This document shows positions 41,546 to 55,157 of a stretch of 64,000 bases of DNA, one piece after another. Where the stretch lies: the NCBI GenBank assembly GCA_002077065.1, contig NAJO01000027.1:558001-622000 (forward strand), in the 5' to 3' direction. Each line of letters starts with the position of its first letter. The first letter of the stretch is position 1. Made by a program: the position numbers and the translations under genes. The DNA is from Cryoendolithus antarcticus. Its lineage: Eukaryota > Ascomycota > Dothideomycetes > Cladosporiales > Cladosporiaceae. The notes under the pieces were generated by a model that was given only the letters and a program-made list of their open reading frames with translations, was not told the DNA's origin and did no database searches.

Positions 41546-44233
41546 TCATGCCTCAGTTTCAATCTCCTTCGTAGCAGGCACCTCAGCCTCCTCAACTTCC
41601 TCCTCAGCATCCATCAAAGGCTTCTCCTCGGCCGCGTGGTCTTCTTCGCCCACATCAATGAGGTTACCATTAGTCGCATTACCACCTTCCTTCTCCATAC
41701 GGAGAGACTCCTCCCATTCTGGAAACATCTCCTCCTTCTCACCAGGCACACCGAGTAACCGTGCCACCTTCCCTTTGCCGTTCTTCTCCAACGATGCTTT
41801 CCACTGACCCACAACCTCCGCACAGCGTGAGGGCTTGTAAGTCTGCGCGAACAGCACCGCCTCCGCAGTCCTCGAAGTGGCCAACAACAGGTCGAGACAC
41901 CCATCCACGTCGCCCAACGACCACAAGGCCGTGAAAGCCACGTTGTGCATGCCAGCGTCCTTCGCCTTCTCAGCAAGATCTCGCAGCCCAGAAGCGTCTG
42001 CAGAGGACGTGTACAGTAGCAACAGCGACGACAGATCCTTGGCGTGCTTGAAGCACTCTTCTGCAAGCGCCAGATCCCAAGCAGTGACCGCAGCATCCCC
42101 CACAGTCTTCCACTTATGCTCCACGTCCGCCTCCCTCGCAATCTCAAGCGCAATCCTCAACTCCCCAAGCCCAAGTGCTAGCTCAAAGCGATGCTCAGCG
42201 TCCGTAGCAATCTCCAGCGCTTGCTCCTTATATCCCTGACCCTCTAAGAACCGCGCGATCTTGTTCTTCTGGTCTTCAGGGATGTCAGGCAGCATCTCAT
42301 TCGCTGTGTCGACTTCACCTCTGAGGACGAGTGTTTGGTACTCGATGACTGAGACTGAGAGCGCGAAAGAGGAGATCACGACATCCTTGTCGCAGACGTA
42401 GACGCGACCGTCGCGGGGGAGGTAGCCGAGGACATAGGTGGGTTGGTCGAAGCGGGAGATCGTGTAGACTTGGTCGCCTACGAGGTAGTTGAGGCGATTG
42501 GGGGTGTTGGTGTAGACGAAGCAGTCGCCGATCCATTGGCCGGTGCGGACACTTCTGTTGTCAGCATTGGTATATCATACACGGTTGGCTTGCAGACTCA
42601 CCTCTCGTTGATGTCGCACACGACCTCGAAAGCCTCTTCCACGCCATCTTCATCAACCGTGCCTGCCTGTAATGCGGCAGTGTACTGCTCTCTCGAGAAG
42701 CGCAGAACGTAGAAGCTGTCTTCGCATGCCAGACAGACTAGCTCACCAGACTCAGACCAGTACACGCTTTTCGGCTCGACCTCGATCCGCCGCACAAGCT
42801 TGCCAGTCTCCCAGTCGAAGAAGCCGATGCCACCTTGACCCTTGACACCCAATAAGTTACCGCCTGAGAGGCCGTCTGCTGTGTACCCAACATTGACTGT
42901 ACCGTCACCACCCTTCGGCTTGAAGTTCCGGAAGATCTTGACAGTGTACTGCGATTCCCGGATGGCGTAGTCTTTGTCGTTCTCCTTCGAAGCCCATGCG
43001 AAGTCCTGTGCAGATCCGAATGCCTGGTTGCGTAGTGCCAGTGCGGTGTAGATGATGTACTCGCCATCGCCGCATACTGCCACAAAACGACCGTTCGGGC
43101 TGTGGATGAGTGTCTGAGGGTAGATCTCAGTGGAGCCAAGATCCTTTGAGGGAAGCGTGATGGTCTGCCCGTCCTTGATCGACTTGTCACCACCCTTGAT
43201 GACTGTGGTCAAGATCTCGGAGTGACGTGCCCAGATGACTTTACCAGATCCGTCCATGCTGACCGCCGGCTCCTCGCGGCCCATCTTCACAACAACAGCG
43301 CCGTCGTCGAAGCCCATGGCAATGCCCTGCTTCCCTCGCTGCGATGACACACACCAAGCTCGCTCCAAACCATACGACAATGATTGCTCAAGCCGGTATG
43401 TGTTGGCGTGCCAGATCTTGATTGTACCGTCCTCAGATCCCGAGATGATGACAGGCAGCTCTGGATGATAGCACGCAAAGGAGACATTGCTTGTGTGGCC
43501 CTCCAGCGTCGCAATCAATGCTTTCGTCGTGTAGTCCCAAACCTTCACTGTGCGGTCGTCTGAGGTGGTGAGGATGTAGGGCTTGTCTGACTGCGGGTAG
43601 TAGTCCACATGGTTCACACCCTTGGTCTCGTGCGCCTCGAGGGTGAAGTTCGGCGTACCAGACCCCAGACTCCAGATCTTGACTGTGCGGTCCAAGCATG
43701 CTGATGCAAACGTATTCGTGTCCTTCGGGTTGATTGCCAAACCCATCACATAGTGGCTGTGGCCCTCGAACACCTGCACGCATTTCCAGCTCTTGTCCCA
43801 ATCCCACAGCTTTATTGTCATGTCATCGCTGGCTGTGAGAACGAACGGTTGTGTAGGATGCACCACGATTGCTCGTATGTAGTCTGGATGCGCCTCGAAG
43901 GACGTGATCTTCTCGCTTGTGTTGTAGTTGTAGACCCGTAGTTGAAAGTCATCGCTGCCGCAGACTATCCAATTTTTGCGCGAGATGAACCGTCCTGCTC
44001 GTACAGGGACGTCTGTGAGTTCGAATGTCTTGATTATGGACTGTGTTTCGTAGGACCATATGTACACATGGCCGCTGTACAGAGTGGTGAGAATCCACGG
44101 TTCTGTAGGGTGAAAGTCGATTCCTTTGACTCGCTCTGAACGAGCAAACAACTGGCGCTGTATAGCAAGGTTCACATCAGCAGGCATGATGGGCATGTGG
44201 TGTAGGAAGTCCTACCTTCACGTCGAGCCTCAT
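41546..44233 (-). CDS. SEC27: COPI coat beta'-subunit (beta'-COP)
   Basis: Three exons on the minus strand: 44216-44233, 42602-44157 and 41546-42554, giving 860 residues. Exon 1 is only 18 bp and encodes MRLDVK. It was placed because beta'-COP proteins start M-R-L-D-x-K-RQLFARSERVKGIDFHP, and the 58-bp intron (GTAGGA...TACAG) restores exactly that. The second intron is 47 bp (GTGAGT...AACAG). Residues 1-300 are the first seven-blade WD40 propeller (for example VFEGHSHYVMGLAINP, TLEAHETKGVNHVDYYP, TLEGHTSNVSFACYHP). A second propeller follows (about 310-600), then the alpha-solenoid (KIARFLEGQGYKEQAL ... HAKDLSSLLLLYTSS). The tail is acidic. It acts in Golgi-to-ER retrieval, where the propellers read KKxx signals. 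Confidence 0.96.
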
Positions 44234-46152
44234 ACTGGCGATGGTCTCACATGCGGAAGCAAGGGATGTGGTGTAACGTCTCTCTCGTGGGATTGAGTCA
44301 AGCTTCTTGTGCTAATGTAACGAGCACTGCGACAGTGGAGAGAGCAGTTGAGAGGACACGGAGAGACACAAGTGCAAACACCATGCCATCTTACCTTCCT
44401 CAGCACCACTTGTCGTGACCTCGAAATGTTGATACATGACTCGGGGAACGACGATCACGATATTTGGTGGAAGGTACGATCACATGTCAATGCATGCCTC
44501 TTGATGGTCGATCACTCTCTCATGCTACTGTAAACATTCTCGCAACAGCGAGGCTTCGGGCTCTGATTCATGGAGAGAGGTAATGTCGAGCTCTTCACGT
44601 AGCCAAGTATTCGCGCTCTCCGAGGCACTACAGCTCAACAATCGTGGCTACGCACACAGGAGCCCTGGCAGTACATCCTCTCTCCGAGAGCGACAGTGTT
44701 CAATTCCTGACTATGAGATCAAGTCCCAGTCCTTCTCGGTCTCCCCGTGCTTTGGCTCCTCTCAAGCACCTGACGACTTGGCTATGGGTCCAGAGGTTGC
44801 CACTGCTGTGCTTGGGGTGGCGCTTCATAAGTTTCGTGCTCGAGACCATCCCGGCCTCATGGCAGACCTGTCTCTCTAGTAGCACTACACCTGAACACGC
44901 TAGTGTAGCTGATGTGCCTACAGTCGCATCGTAGGCCTCAGAGACTAGTAAGAGGTCAAGAGACGAATTCGCCGTGAAGCATGATAACCTAACCACGATG
45001 CAAGCTCCGCCCACAGGAGTCTCCTCACTCTTATCTCCACACACATCCGTCGATGCTCAACGCACAGTCTTGACGTACGAACTCAGTGGCATCACAGCGC
45101 AAATCTCTGAGTCGGCGCTGACAGCACCTCACTGGCGTACTGGTACGAAGTCCGAGGCAGTCCCCAATTGAGAGCGCAAGGTCTGGGAGTGCCCGCACAG
45201 CACTCTCGTGAAACAAATTCTAGGGCTACCGAACACTGGAACGGTGAGCGCAACGCGATACCCTGAGCGCCACTTGGGCGGGCAGTCCTTGTAAAGCCGG
45301 GTCGCTTTTCACAGCTGTCGAGAGTATTGGCGGCGAAGCATCAGGGAGGCACAGTACTGTGGACCTGCGCGCAGCGCTTGGTAGGCTGTCATGTCGGAAA
45401 CAGAGCTCGTATGCCAATGATATAATGCAGCTACCCGTGCCTCATATGCGCAGCCATTGGGGCAAGGTCGTACGTGGTGCCTGGCAGCATGTACACATGG
45501 TCGTAACGAGGTTCATCCGTGTTCGACATCCTCATTGCGCCGTCTTTCCACTCAACTCAAGGTTCCCAGGCCGTCTCAAGAGAAGAGGTCGAGCCTCGTC
45601 CAGGATCGCAATTCCAAACATCACTCAGATTTACCTCATGCCAGCCTTGCGCACGCACCGGTTTCTCCACGCGTTGGTCGAGCATCGAGATCTTGGCCTG
45701 CTTGCCGACTGCCCGTAAGTCTGTCAAAGCGTGAGAGAGCCTCTTCACAGGTATTCAACGGAAGTGTGCCCAGATACTTGTGCAGACATCAACTCGCTCG
45801 ACTTTGTACCTCTTTCGCCCCTACACACGCCCGGGCAATGCAAATAGGAGTTTGCTCCATCGTCCTGCACGACATCAGCTGAAGCTAAGGATCTAGACGC
45901 ATCTGCTAGCCCAGAATACCCAAGATCTACCAAGAGTGAGCTCGGTCCACCGAATCTATCGAGGTGGAAGGCACCAATCACCGTCGTTGCGCAGAGCACT
46001 TGCTGCAACCTTAATCTACGCGCGGGACACGTCAAAGCTCGGAATTGCCGTTGCTATTGATGGCTCTCCACTCGCTGGGAAACTTCTTCTCACCATCCTA
46101 CACCCTAATTCCTAATTCCGAGCGCATTTCACGCGACGTGCCAGTATCGAAG
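44234..46152. other. Intergenic region, 1.9 kb, nothing recognised
   Basis: Divergent gap between SEC27 (-) and PNS1 (+). Frames up to 141 codons (45457-45882) are rich in Ser/Arg/His without any domain. The PNS1 frame is open upstream to 46045, but that segment is treated as leader. Confidence 0.5.
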
Positions 46153-47875
46153 ATGGCACCACGCGGCGAAGCAGCGGACTACTACAGTGAGCCCAACAAC
46201 GCTGGAGGTGATGGCGGCAGAGGGTACCAGATGCAGTCGAACCCGCAATGGCAACAGGGTCCTCCGCAGCAACAACAGCAGCAAGGCTACTACCCTCCTC
46301 AGGGCGGCCCACCGCAACAACAAGGCGGTTACCAGCAAAACGGCAATGGCAACGGCATGCCTCCTCCACCAGGCTACGGAAATGACACGAGCAATGGCTT
46401 CGGCTCCGGGTCCGACGGCAAGCAGAACTTCGGCCAAGCGTTCAAGGTCGAGAAGCCCAAGTGGAATGATCTCTGGGCTGGCATACTGTTCCTCGCTGTC
46501 GTAGCGGGCTTTGTCGCTGTCAGTGGACTGGCGCTCCAAAGCTACGCCGCGAACAAGAGCTTCAGTGGCGGAGGGATCTACGGTTCGCAGAACGACTTCG
46601 GACTGAATACAAACACGATTGTGCTCTTCGCACTATGTCTTGTTGTTGCACTGGTCTTCGGTTATGGCTACGTTACGCTGGCGCGCATGTTCACAAAGCA
46701 ATTCATTTGGATTACCGGCATACTCAACATCGTGTTCATGCTCGTTACTGCAATCTACATGCTCTACCGGAAGTACTGGAGCGGAGGAATTGTGTTCCTG
46801 ATCTTCGGCGTCTTCACGATCTTCTGCTTCATCTCTTGGATCCCGAGGATACCATTCAGTGTGCTCATGCTGCAGACCGCTATCGATGTGTCGAAGAGCT
46901 ACGGACATGTGTACCTCGTGTCTTTCTTTGGAGGCCTACTCGCAGCTGCGTTCGGCGCATACTTCTCGGTCACGCTGGTAGCGGTGTACGTAAAATATGA
47001 GCCTGGGAACAATCCGGCCTGTAATGGTTCGGGAAGCTGCAGCTCTGCGACGGTCATCGGACTGGTGGCATTCATCACGTTCGCCGCGTACTGGATCACA
47101 GAGGTCCTCAAGAACGTGATCCATGTGACCAACTCGGGCGTCTACGGTGCTTGGTACTTCGCGCCCAAGAACCCAGCCAAAGGCGCCACTCGCGGAGCAG
47201 CAAAGCGCGCCTTGACCTACAGCTTCGGCAGCATCTCCCTCGGCAGTCTGCTCGTAGCCATCATCAACAGTCTCCGCCAGCTCTGCTCGATCGCGCAGCA
47301 GAATGAGGCCATGGCTGGCAACACCTGCGGCAGCATCGCCTTCTGCTTGCTCGGGTGCCTCATTAGCATCCTAGACTGGGCAGTCTCGTTCATCAACCGC
47401 TATGCTTTCAGCTACATGGCTCTGTACGGCAAGGGTTACATCCAGAGCGCCAAGGACACCTGGAAGATGATCAAGAATCGCGGTATCGATGCGCTTGTCA
47501 ATGAGTGTCTCATTGGACCTGTGTTCACTATGGGCGCTACTTTCGTTGCTTACGCTTGTGCTCTGTAAGCTTTCCTGACCTCTTTCCCGTCACACGGACA
47601 CGTACTGACTTGACCACAGCCTCGCGTACCTCTACCTCACCCTCACCGACCCAGCCTACAACCGCAATGGCGAGTTCACGCCCGTCGTGATCGCTTATGC
47701 CTTCCTCATCGGCCTGCAAATCACCAACTGCTTCACTACACCACTGAGCAGCGGCATCGACACGATCTTTGTGGCCGCGGCATGGGATCCGGAGGTGCTG
47801 ATGAGGGAGCACCCAGAGCTGTACCAGAAGATGGTGGGCGTTTATCCGCATGTGCAGCAGGCGATACATGCCTAG
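46153..47875 (+). CDS. PNS1: Choline transporter-like (CTL/Pns1) multipass membrane protein
   Basis: Two exons, 46153-47564 and 47620-47875. The 55-bp intron (GTAAGC...CACAG) joins YACAL to LAYLYLTLTDPAYN, giving 555 residues. Start at 46153 (MAPRGEAADYY); the frame is open upstream to 46045 but that part is leader-like. The N-terminus of about 100 residues is cytoplasmic, Gly/Pro/Gln-rich, with runs of four to six Gln. About ten transmembrane helices follow. Family blocks are EVLKNVIHVTNSGVYGAWYF, SFGSISLGSLLVAIINSLRQ, NRYAFSYMALYGKGYIQSAK and TTPLSSGIDTIFVAAAWDPE. CTL proteins move choline or related organic cations; yeast Pns1 is not essential and has no proven substrate. Confidence 0.95.
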
Positions 47876-48310
47876 ACTTCTCGTTCTCCGCCGGTGATGT
47901 TTCGAGGGCGACTTGGGTGTAAGCTAGGATTGGGTGAACGATTAGAGACGGTCATTGGTCGGGTACAGGATGGTATGGTATGGTAATAGGACATGATACC
48001 CGATAGAAAGTTTTGTCAGCAAGGAACGTAATGGTTTCACTACCCACGCTGGACGCTCCCCAACACAACTAGCTTCCCCTAACTCTCCGACATCCAGCGC
48101 ACGGCATGGCACTCATGGCGCATAAGAAAGTAGCTCGAGCAACATTCAGCTCTAGTAAAGAGCCTCTCATATCGGACAAACTTTCTCCGGCTCCCACGTG
48201 TTGTACGCGACGCGAGCTACACGTCACCCAAAAAGTCTCAATGGCCATTTGCGACTCCTGCTCCTCCACCTCCCTGCACTCCTCCCTACACCCCCTACTC
48301 TGTCTCCAGC
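47876..48310. other. Intergenic region upstream of MCD4
   Basis: 435 bp between same-strand genes, ending in a pyrimidine-rich leader just before the MCD4 ATG. A run GGTATGGTATGGTA lies near 47970. An ATG at 48106 opens a frame that overlaps the MCD4 start (see findings). Confidence 0.5.
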
Positions 48311-51300
48311 ATGGCTCGCCTCGGCCGCCTCGGCTTCCTAGGCATAGCCGTGGCTTTCCACCTCGTCTACTTGTTCAGCATCTTCGACATCTACTTCGTC
48401 AGCCCCATTGTGCATGGCATGCGCGCATTCCGTGTAGACTCGCCCACTGCCCCTGCGAAACGTCTGGTGCTGTATGTCGGTGCGTAAATAATCGTGTGAA
48501 TGTCGCGCGGGAAGTTGACGCCAGTGTAGGTGACGGACTGCGAGCCGACAAGGCGTTCCAATGGTTTCCGGATCCTTCGCCTGGAGCTGGCAACGAGAGT
48601 GAGGCGTTGGAGCCGCGACCGCTTGCGCCGTTCCTGAGGAGCAGAGTGCTGGAACATGGGACCTTTGGCGTCAGTCACACGAGAGTGCCTACTGAGAGTC
48701 GGCCCGGGCATGTTGCGCTGATCGCGGGGCTGTATGAGGATGTCTCCTCTGTGACTACGGGATGGAAGCTCAACCCAGTGAACTTTGACAGTGTCTTCAA
48801 TCGCAGCAGGCATACATGGAGCTGGGGCAGTCCGGATATCTTGCCTATGTTCTCGACCGGTGCGGTGGAGGGCAGGGTAGAGGATGATATGTATGGGGCG
48901 GAAGATGAGGACTACAGCAAGGATGCGACGGAGCTGGATTACTGGGTCTTTGATCGCGTGAAGGCGCTGTTCAGAGCTGCGGAGACTGATCCGGAGCTGG
49001 ACGCGAGGCTGCGGCAAGACAAGATTGTGTTCTTCCTGCATCTGCTCGGACTGGACACGACCGGGCACTCGTATCGACCGTACTCGAAAGAGTACCTGCA
49101 TAATATCAAGGTTGTTGATGAGGGCGTGAGGGAGATCACGGAGATCATTGAGAAGTTTTACGGAGATGAAGAGACGGCTTTCGTATTTACGGCGGATCAT
49201 GGCATGAGCGATTGGGGAAGTCATGGAGATGGGCATCCGGATAATACGCGGACGCCTCTGGTAGCTTGGGGAGCTGGAGTCGCGAAGCCCGTGACTATAG
49301 GTGGCGGGATGGCAAAAGGACACGAGGATGGTTTCTCGAGCGACTGGAAGCTGGACCATGTACAGCGAAACGATGTCGCGCAGGCCGATGTCGCATCCTT
49401 GATGGCTTACCTGGCTGGACTGGAGTTCCCGGTGAACTCTGTGGGTGAGCTTCCACTACCTTACGTGGCTGCCAACGATAAAGAGAAGGCAAAGGCCATG
49501 CTGGTGAATGCCAAGGAGATCCTGGAGATGTACAATGTGAAGGAGCAGGAGAAGCTCGCCACGGAGCTGCGATACAAGGCCTATCGTGGGTTTGCTGGCG
49601 ATGAGCAGACGCCTGTGCATCGACTTGCCGAGATCGAACGCTTGATCAGCAAAGGCCAGTACGCGGACGCCATCAGGACTGCGGACGGACTGATCAAGTT
49701 GGGACTGGAGGGCATGCGATACTTGCAGACCTACGACTGGCTCTTCCTGCGGACGCTGGTCACTGCTGGATATTTGGGCTTTGCCGCATATGCCTTCACG
49801 ACCGCGATCGATGTCCATGTGCTAAATGGCAAGATCGACGGCTCAAGGACAACCACGAGTACTGCAGCCTTTGCAGCCGTGCTGATCGCGCTTTACAGCC
49901 TCTTCTTTGCCCAATCGTCTCCGGCATCCTACTATGTCTACGCCATCTTCCCGATCGTCTTCTGGGAAGAAGTGTTCATCAGACGACGAGCACTTAGCGC
50001 AGCGAGGAAGCAACTGTTCAGCGGGCTGGGTCAGACTAGCGCTGTGAAGTTGGGCATGAATGTATTGGCATACATCGGCGCATTGGAAGTCATGGTGCAG
50101 AGTTACTACCACCGCGAGGTGTATACTGTAGTGTATCTCTTGCTCGCCACATGGCCACTGTGGTACGGCACCAAATTCGCACAGAAGAATCAAGTCCTCT
50201 GCATCACATGGGCTCTCGCCTGCGCCTCCATGAGTATCTTCACTGTCTTACCAGCGAACAAGGTCGAGGACGCGAATCTCATATCGCTTGGTGGCTTCCT
50301 CATACTGCTTCTTGGTCTGTTGTACATCACATTCGAGAAGAGTCTACTGGTCTCGACAAGTCCGAGCAACTCCGGACTCGCAGCGCCCAAACCGGATGGC
50401 TTGTCACGTGCAATACTAGGAGGGCAGATCGGGCTCATCGCACTCGCTATGCTGGTCACACGCAGTAGCGTTACCTCATTGCAAGCAAAACAAGGCCTGC
50501 CGCTTGGCACACAGATCTTGGGCTGGGTGACCCTGATCGCCTCATTCCTCCTTCCTTTCATTCACGCCCTGGACCCAAAGAACCACTACCTCCACCGCCT
50601 AGCCGTGATCTTCCTAGCCTTCGGCCCGCTCTTCATCATCCTCACCATCTCCTACGAGGGGCTGTTCTACTTCGCCATAGCCATCACGTTAGTCAGCTGG
50701 GTGCGTCTGGAACACCGCATACACCAGGCTTTCGCCTCACCACCCACGCAACAGAAGCTGAACGGCAGCGCCAATGGCTCCGCTTCCCGCCACTCACCCC
50801 AGAGCGCCACTTTTTCCACGACTTCAGGCTACCGCCCACTCACGCTTTCCGACGCCCGCACCTCCCTCCTCTTCCTCTTCCTGCTCCAATCAGCCTTCTT
50901 CAGCACCGGCAACATCTCATCAATCTCCTCCTTCAGCCTCGATGCCGTCTACCGCCTCATCCCAGTCTTCGATCCCTTCTCGCAAGGTGCCTTGCTCCTA
51001 CTCAAGCTCTTGGCACCTTTCGTCCTTGTGTCCGCGAACTTGGGCATACTGACGAAGCGGCTGAAGTTGAGGGGTGGAGCGCTCTTCGCGGTCGTGATGG
51101 GGATTGGGGATTACTTGACACTTAGGTTCTTTTGGGGAGTCAAGGATGAGGGGAGTTGGTTGGAGATTGGGGAGAGTATTAGTGTGTTTGTGATTGCGAG
51201 TTTGCTCTGCATCTTCGTTGCCGGTCTAGAGGCTGGGAGTGAGATTTTGGTCGGTGGTGTCGAGTTCGTGGAGGACGAGGTCGAAAAGATCACTGGCAGT

Positions 51301-51378
51301 GAAGACGCCGGGGAGGGTGTGAGTAAGGCGACAGCCGGAGTATCACATAGTAAGGGCAGAGTGAAAGATAGTGGGTAG
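48311..51378 (+). CDS. MCD4: GPI ethanolamine phosphate transferase 1
   Basis: Two exons, 48311-48479 and 48530-51378. The 50-bp intron (GTGCGT...TGTAG) joins RLVLYV to [10 protein letters not shown], giving 1005 residues. It adds phosphoethanolamine to the first mannose of the GPI precursor in the ER lumen. A signal-anchor helix (about residues 7-30) is followed by the lumenal alkaline-phosphatase-like domain: [65 protein letters not shown]. The Asp/His residues of these blocks bind metal. From about residue 420 the PigN domain contributes many transmembrane helices. The N-terminal residues before the intron ([11 protein letters not shown]) match the family start, which supports 48311 over an ATG at 48106. 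Confidence 0.95.
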
Positions 51379-51722
51379 ATCGCGTATGTACATACTGAAA
51401 AACATAGCTATATTTATCACCTAGAGCACTTCCACGCTGTCAAGAGGGCACCCAACCCGACGAAAAGAGGAACAGATGCGATGGTAATACAAGCCCTCCA
51501 TAGACATGGTGGCAGACCGCATCACTGCCGCAACTGGGATGGTTGGAGCACCGTCTACGTCTTCAATTCTGGAAAACAGGGACGCAGACCACGCAACGCG
51601 AGCACGCTGACAATGCGGTGTGCATATCCTTGAGTATCAAGTAATGTTGACATGCATTCATAGTACTGTACACCCATCCATGTCTACATTGCAAACGTAC
51701 GAAACCATCCCAATTTTCGACC
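51379..51722. other. Convergent intergenic region, MCD4 / chitin synthase
   Basis: 344 bp between two 3' ends; nothing recognised. Confidence 0.55.
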
Positions 51723-54700
51723 TCATCTCCCAAACGCACTCCCAACACTACTCGGCGTATACCGACTTAACCTATCACTAACCCAACTACCACCGCCACT
51801 CATCCAAGTCGGCGTCATCCTTGCCTTGAACCCCTTCCCGCCCTTCCAATCCGACATACCTCCAACCGAAGACTCCCCACTACGAGAACTCGAGCTCTTC
51901 GCCGTCTTCGCAATGCCAACCTTCGTTTTGTTCTCAGCAATCATCTGGATGATGTTGATGACGCCGAAGGCGCTGCTTCCGAGTGCGCGGAAGAGTGCCA
52001 AGCAAGCTACGGCCCAGAGGATGAACTTGAGGTAGAAGTTGTCGCCTACGCCTGTGGCGCCGTAGGCTTCGGAGACGGCCATGGCGAGCACGGCGTTGCA
52101 GGCGATCCAGACAATTACCACGTAGGTGCGGACGGACTTGTAGTAGTCCTCTTGCATCTGGCTTTCGCTCACCGTCTTCGGCGGCACCTCGATGCGATCG
52201 CGGAGATTGCGCAGGGCTTCGTCATACCCAGAGTCAATGTCCAGCTGTTCTGAAGGCATCTCCACTTCTACTACGCCGGTCTTAGAGGTCTTGCCCGCGA
52301 CGCCCAAGTCCATGCGCTGTACATTGTCGCCTTTGGTTCCCCAGGAGATGTCGTGTGTGTTGCAGAAAGCGTAGACTTGCAATGTGCAGATGTAGCTCGG
52401 CAATAGGGCGAAGTACTGCGCTGATGAGGTGAACATGTGCCATGGGTCGAGGTAGAGGAAGGACATGATGAAGTACAAGCCGACTGTCGAGAGCGTGGAC
52501 ACGACCATGTTGGTGAAGAGGTTATTACCGAGCGCGACCCCGTCCTTTGCCGCGAGCTGCCGGACCACGATATAGATTGCTGCGAAAGTCGTGTAGCACA
52601 TGATGATGGCGTATGTGATCATACTGCCCATATACAGCTTTTTACTCCCCTGTGGCCGATTGCCCATGGACAGGATGAACTGCATAGCGATGAGCAGCAC
52701 AAGAATGTACCGGAAGAGCACGAAGACGTACAGTCCGATATTGTGGCCAAAGGGGTCGATCTTGGGGTCCGAGAGAGAGCCAGCGACAAAGTAGAAAGTC
52801 AGGTAGTAGTTGCCAAGCGAGAAAAAGCTGAACAGCAGCTGCACGAACTGGTACACGAACTCGATGTGTAGCAGAATCTTGCGGCCGATAGTGTGGTCGG
52901 TCTTCCAGACTTGCTTGAAGTGGAGTAGGGAGTATACTGCGGCGAAGAAGGCGCCGTTCAGCCAGCGACGTCGTTGGGAGACGAATTCGGGCACAGAGTC
53001 GGGGACGTCAGTTTCGCCAGTGGCGCTCTTGACGTATTTCAGCACCCATCGCTCGCTGCGCTTGGCTACTAGCTCCCAGCAGAGAATGCGATCTTCGGCA
53101 AGGTACATGTTGGCTGTGAACACATCTGCGCTCTGCCCATGCAGCGTCTCACCTTTGAAGTACTGACTGAGCGGTCCATGTCCAGTTTCGTCATTTTGCA
53201 AGGCATGGTACCGATAAGCACTCAGCGCACCAGGCAAGACCGTGATATACCCGAACACAGACTCCAGAGGCTTATCGAGAATATTCGACATCTTGTACTC
53301 AAAGTTCTGACTGGCCACAAGCGGGTTCAGCAGACCAAGCCAAGCCTTACCCTTCATTGCCTTGATCTCTCCAGCAGCTCCAGCAACGCTCGAGTCCCGA
53401 TCAAAGGCCTTCCAGAGATGATACAGCGAGTCGTCGCCAGGCTTCGTACCGACATCCAGCAAAACGCACACATTCGGATTCAGGGCGCGACCGAAGGCGT
53501 TGAAGAACCACCGATGGCTGTTCAGCTTCTTCGCATTCTTCTCCTTGAGACAAAAGATCATCTGACAAGGCACAATTCCCTTCTCCGCACCTTTGAATTT
53601 CAGGTCCGAGTCGAGTGAGACTTGCGTAGTGTACTCGTACACATGCGCAGAGACTTCCTTCTGATTGACCAAGTTCTTCGCGATCCCGTCTTGGTAGCAG
53701 CCCATGGCAGCCAGGGCGTCGAGTGTTCGAGGATGCACTGCGGCTCGTCCGTCGGAGATGATGCAGACCACGATCTTCTGCCAGCCGTCCTTGCCCCAGA
53801 TTCGGGACTTGGTGCGACTGCAGAAGTGTGCGATGTTCCTCATGACGCCGTGCATGGTGCGAGTGAAACCGATTTCGTCCTCGTTGTACATCGTAATGCA
53901 GATCAGCAGCTCCGTCTCTCGCGAAGTGAAGCCGACGTTCTGTCGTAGCTTGTAGCCGCGCTCTACGAAGTCGTTCGGGTCGCAAGTCACGGCTGTGTAG
54001 CGCATGTGCGTGAACTCGATGTCATCTCGCCGAGGAAGGAAGGAATACAGTATGGTCGGGATCTTGCACTCCAGGATCAACTCGCCGTTGATCAGCTTGA
54101 CCTCTTTCTTCGCCATTTGTGCTTGTCGTGCGCCACGGCGCTCTTGCTTGCCATCGGGCGCTGGACCGTACAGCTCCTCGCCTTTCTCATCATACAGATC
54201 TTCCGTGAACGTTGACTCCGACATGAAACTATCACGCTGGCGCAGCTCCGGTCGCGAGAGATCGCTCTCTTCTGTGGGTAGTCCGAAGACATCATCGCCT
54301 TCGATCGGCACCTCTGTCAGATCACCGTCATGCTCATCCTCGATGACAGACACCGGTCTGCCTCCGGCGAATAGTGGCTGCGGTGGCAGAGGTCGCTTCG
54401 GCGACCCGCCGTACTGCGATGAGGGTGTGCCAGGTCTTGGACTGCCGTTGATGTCCGCGGGCTCGAATGCGACACTGCTCGGTGGTGGTCTCGAGAAGTC
54501 GCTCGATACTCTCGACGGCGAGTACGACCGTGATCTCGAATGCGATCCACTTGACGAAGGCCGGTAGGCCATGTAGCCGGGGCCCTCAGACGAAGGCGGG
54601 CGGAATGATGGCGCACTGTCCAGTATCGAGGGCTGTCTAGAGGGTATCCTGCCGACATCCATCCCAGCTGGAAGGTATGATCTAGCAAGTGGACTCGACC

Positions 54701-55157
54701 GACCAGATGGCGGAGGAAGGTCTGGGACCTGATTTGGACCCTGGAATCGCACCCTCATGTTCGTCTTCCGCGGTATCGAATGTGTTGCTGGCGGCGCAGA
54801 GATGTCGCTCTCAAAGTCGCGCAGCAGATCACCCAGATCTCCCTCTGTCGTAACCTGGCTGATCGTGCTGCCTCCGTCCGGTCGCGGCCCAACTCTTGCA
54901 CTCGAAGACAGATCTGAGACAGTTGGAGAGCTCTGAGCAGGAGCCGCAGGTCTGGCGAAGCGTTGTCTGGCAGCTTCGAATGCGTTGTTCGCCCTGCTGC
55001 GCGCCGAAGTACCTGGTGAAGGCCGGGTGGGAGATGTGTTGTGATCTTCATGCAATAGGCGCATGGATGCACCATCTGTAGTGCCCGGCGCATTATTATC
55101 TCCTGGGTAGCCTGGTGGAGGCCCATAGCTATCGGGCGAATGTGGTGCGGAAGCCAT
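51723..55157 (-). CDS. Chitin synthase, division 1 (class I/II type)
   Basis: 1144 residues, single exon, ATG at 55157. It makes chitin from UDP-GlcNAc at the plasma membrane. Residues 1-345 are disordered and Ser/Pro/Arg-rich. The Chitin_synth_1 domains follow: [83 protein letters not shown]. The catalytic signatures AEDRIL and QRRRWLNG are intact. About seven C-terminal transmembrane helices include [20 protein letters not shown] and the [16 protein letters not shown] block. '[12 protein letters not shown]' and the lack of the class III 'PTDDGPSTLPPVQ' insert point to class I or II; I cannot separate the two by eye. No myosin motor domain is present. Confidence 0.95.
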   Translation of the reverse strand: MASAPHSPDSYGPPPGYPGDNNAPGTTDGASMRLLHEDHNTSPTRPSPGTSARSRANNAFEAARQRFARPAAPAQSSPTVSDLSSSARVGPRPDGGSTISQVTTEGDLGDLLRDFESDISAPPATHSIPRKTNMRVRFQGPNQVPDLPPPSGRSSPLARSYLPAGMDVGRIPSRQPSILDSAPSFRPPSSEGPGYMAYRPSSSGSHSRSRSYSPSRVSSDFSRPPPSSVAFEPADINGSPRPGTPSSQYGGSPKRPLPPQPLFAGGRPVSVIEDEHDGDLTEVPIEGDDVFGLPTEESDLSRPELRQRDSFMSESTFTEDLYDEKGEELYGPAPDGKQERRGARQAQMAKKEVKLINGELILECKIPTILYSFLPRRDDIEFTHMRYTAVTCDPNDFVERGYKLRQNVGFTSRETELLICITMYNEDEIGFTRTMHGVMRNIAHFCSRTKSRIWGKDGWQKIVVCIISDGRAAVHPRTLDALAAMGCYQDGIAKNLVNQKEVSAHVYEYTTQVSLDSDLKFKGAEKGIVPCQMIFCLKEKNAKKLNSHRWFFNAFGRALNPNVCVLLDVGTKPGDDSLYHLWKAFDRDSSVAGAAGEIKAMKGKAWLGLLNPLVASQNFEYKMSNILDKPLESVFGYITVLPGALSAYRYHALQNDETGHGPLSQYFKGETLHGQSADVFTANMYLAEDRILCWELVAKRSERWVLKYVKSATGETDVPDSVPEFVSQRRRWLNGAFFAAVYSLLHFKQVWKTDHTIGRKILLHIEFVYQFVQLLFSFFSLGNYYLTFYFVAGSLSDPKIDPFGHNIGLYVFVLFRYILVLLIAMQFILSMGNRPQGSKKLYMGSMITYAIIMCYTTFAAIYIVVRQLAAKDGVALGNNLFTNMVVSTLSTVGLYFIMSFLYLDPWHMFTSSAQYFALLPSYICTLQVYAFCNTHDISWGTKGDNVQRMDLGVAGKTSKTGVVEVEMPSEQLDIDSGYDEALRNLRDRIEVPPKTVSESQMQEDYYKSVRTYVVIVWIACNAVLAMAVSEAYGATGVGDNFYLKFILWAVACLALFRALGSSAFGVINIIQMIAENKTKVGIAKTAKSSSSRSGESSVGGMSDWKGGKGFKARMTPTWMSGGGSWVSDRLSRYTPSSVGSAFGR

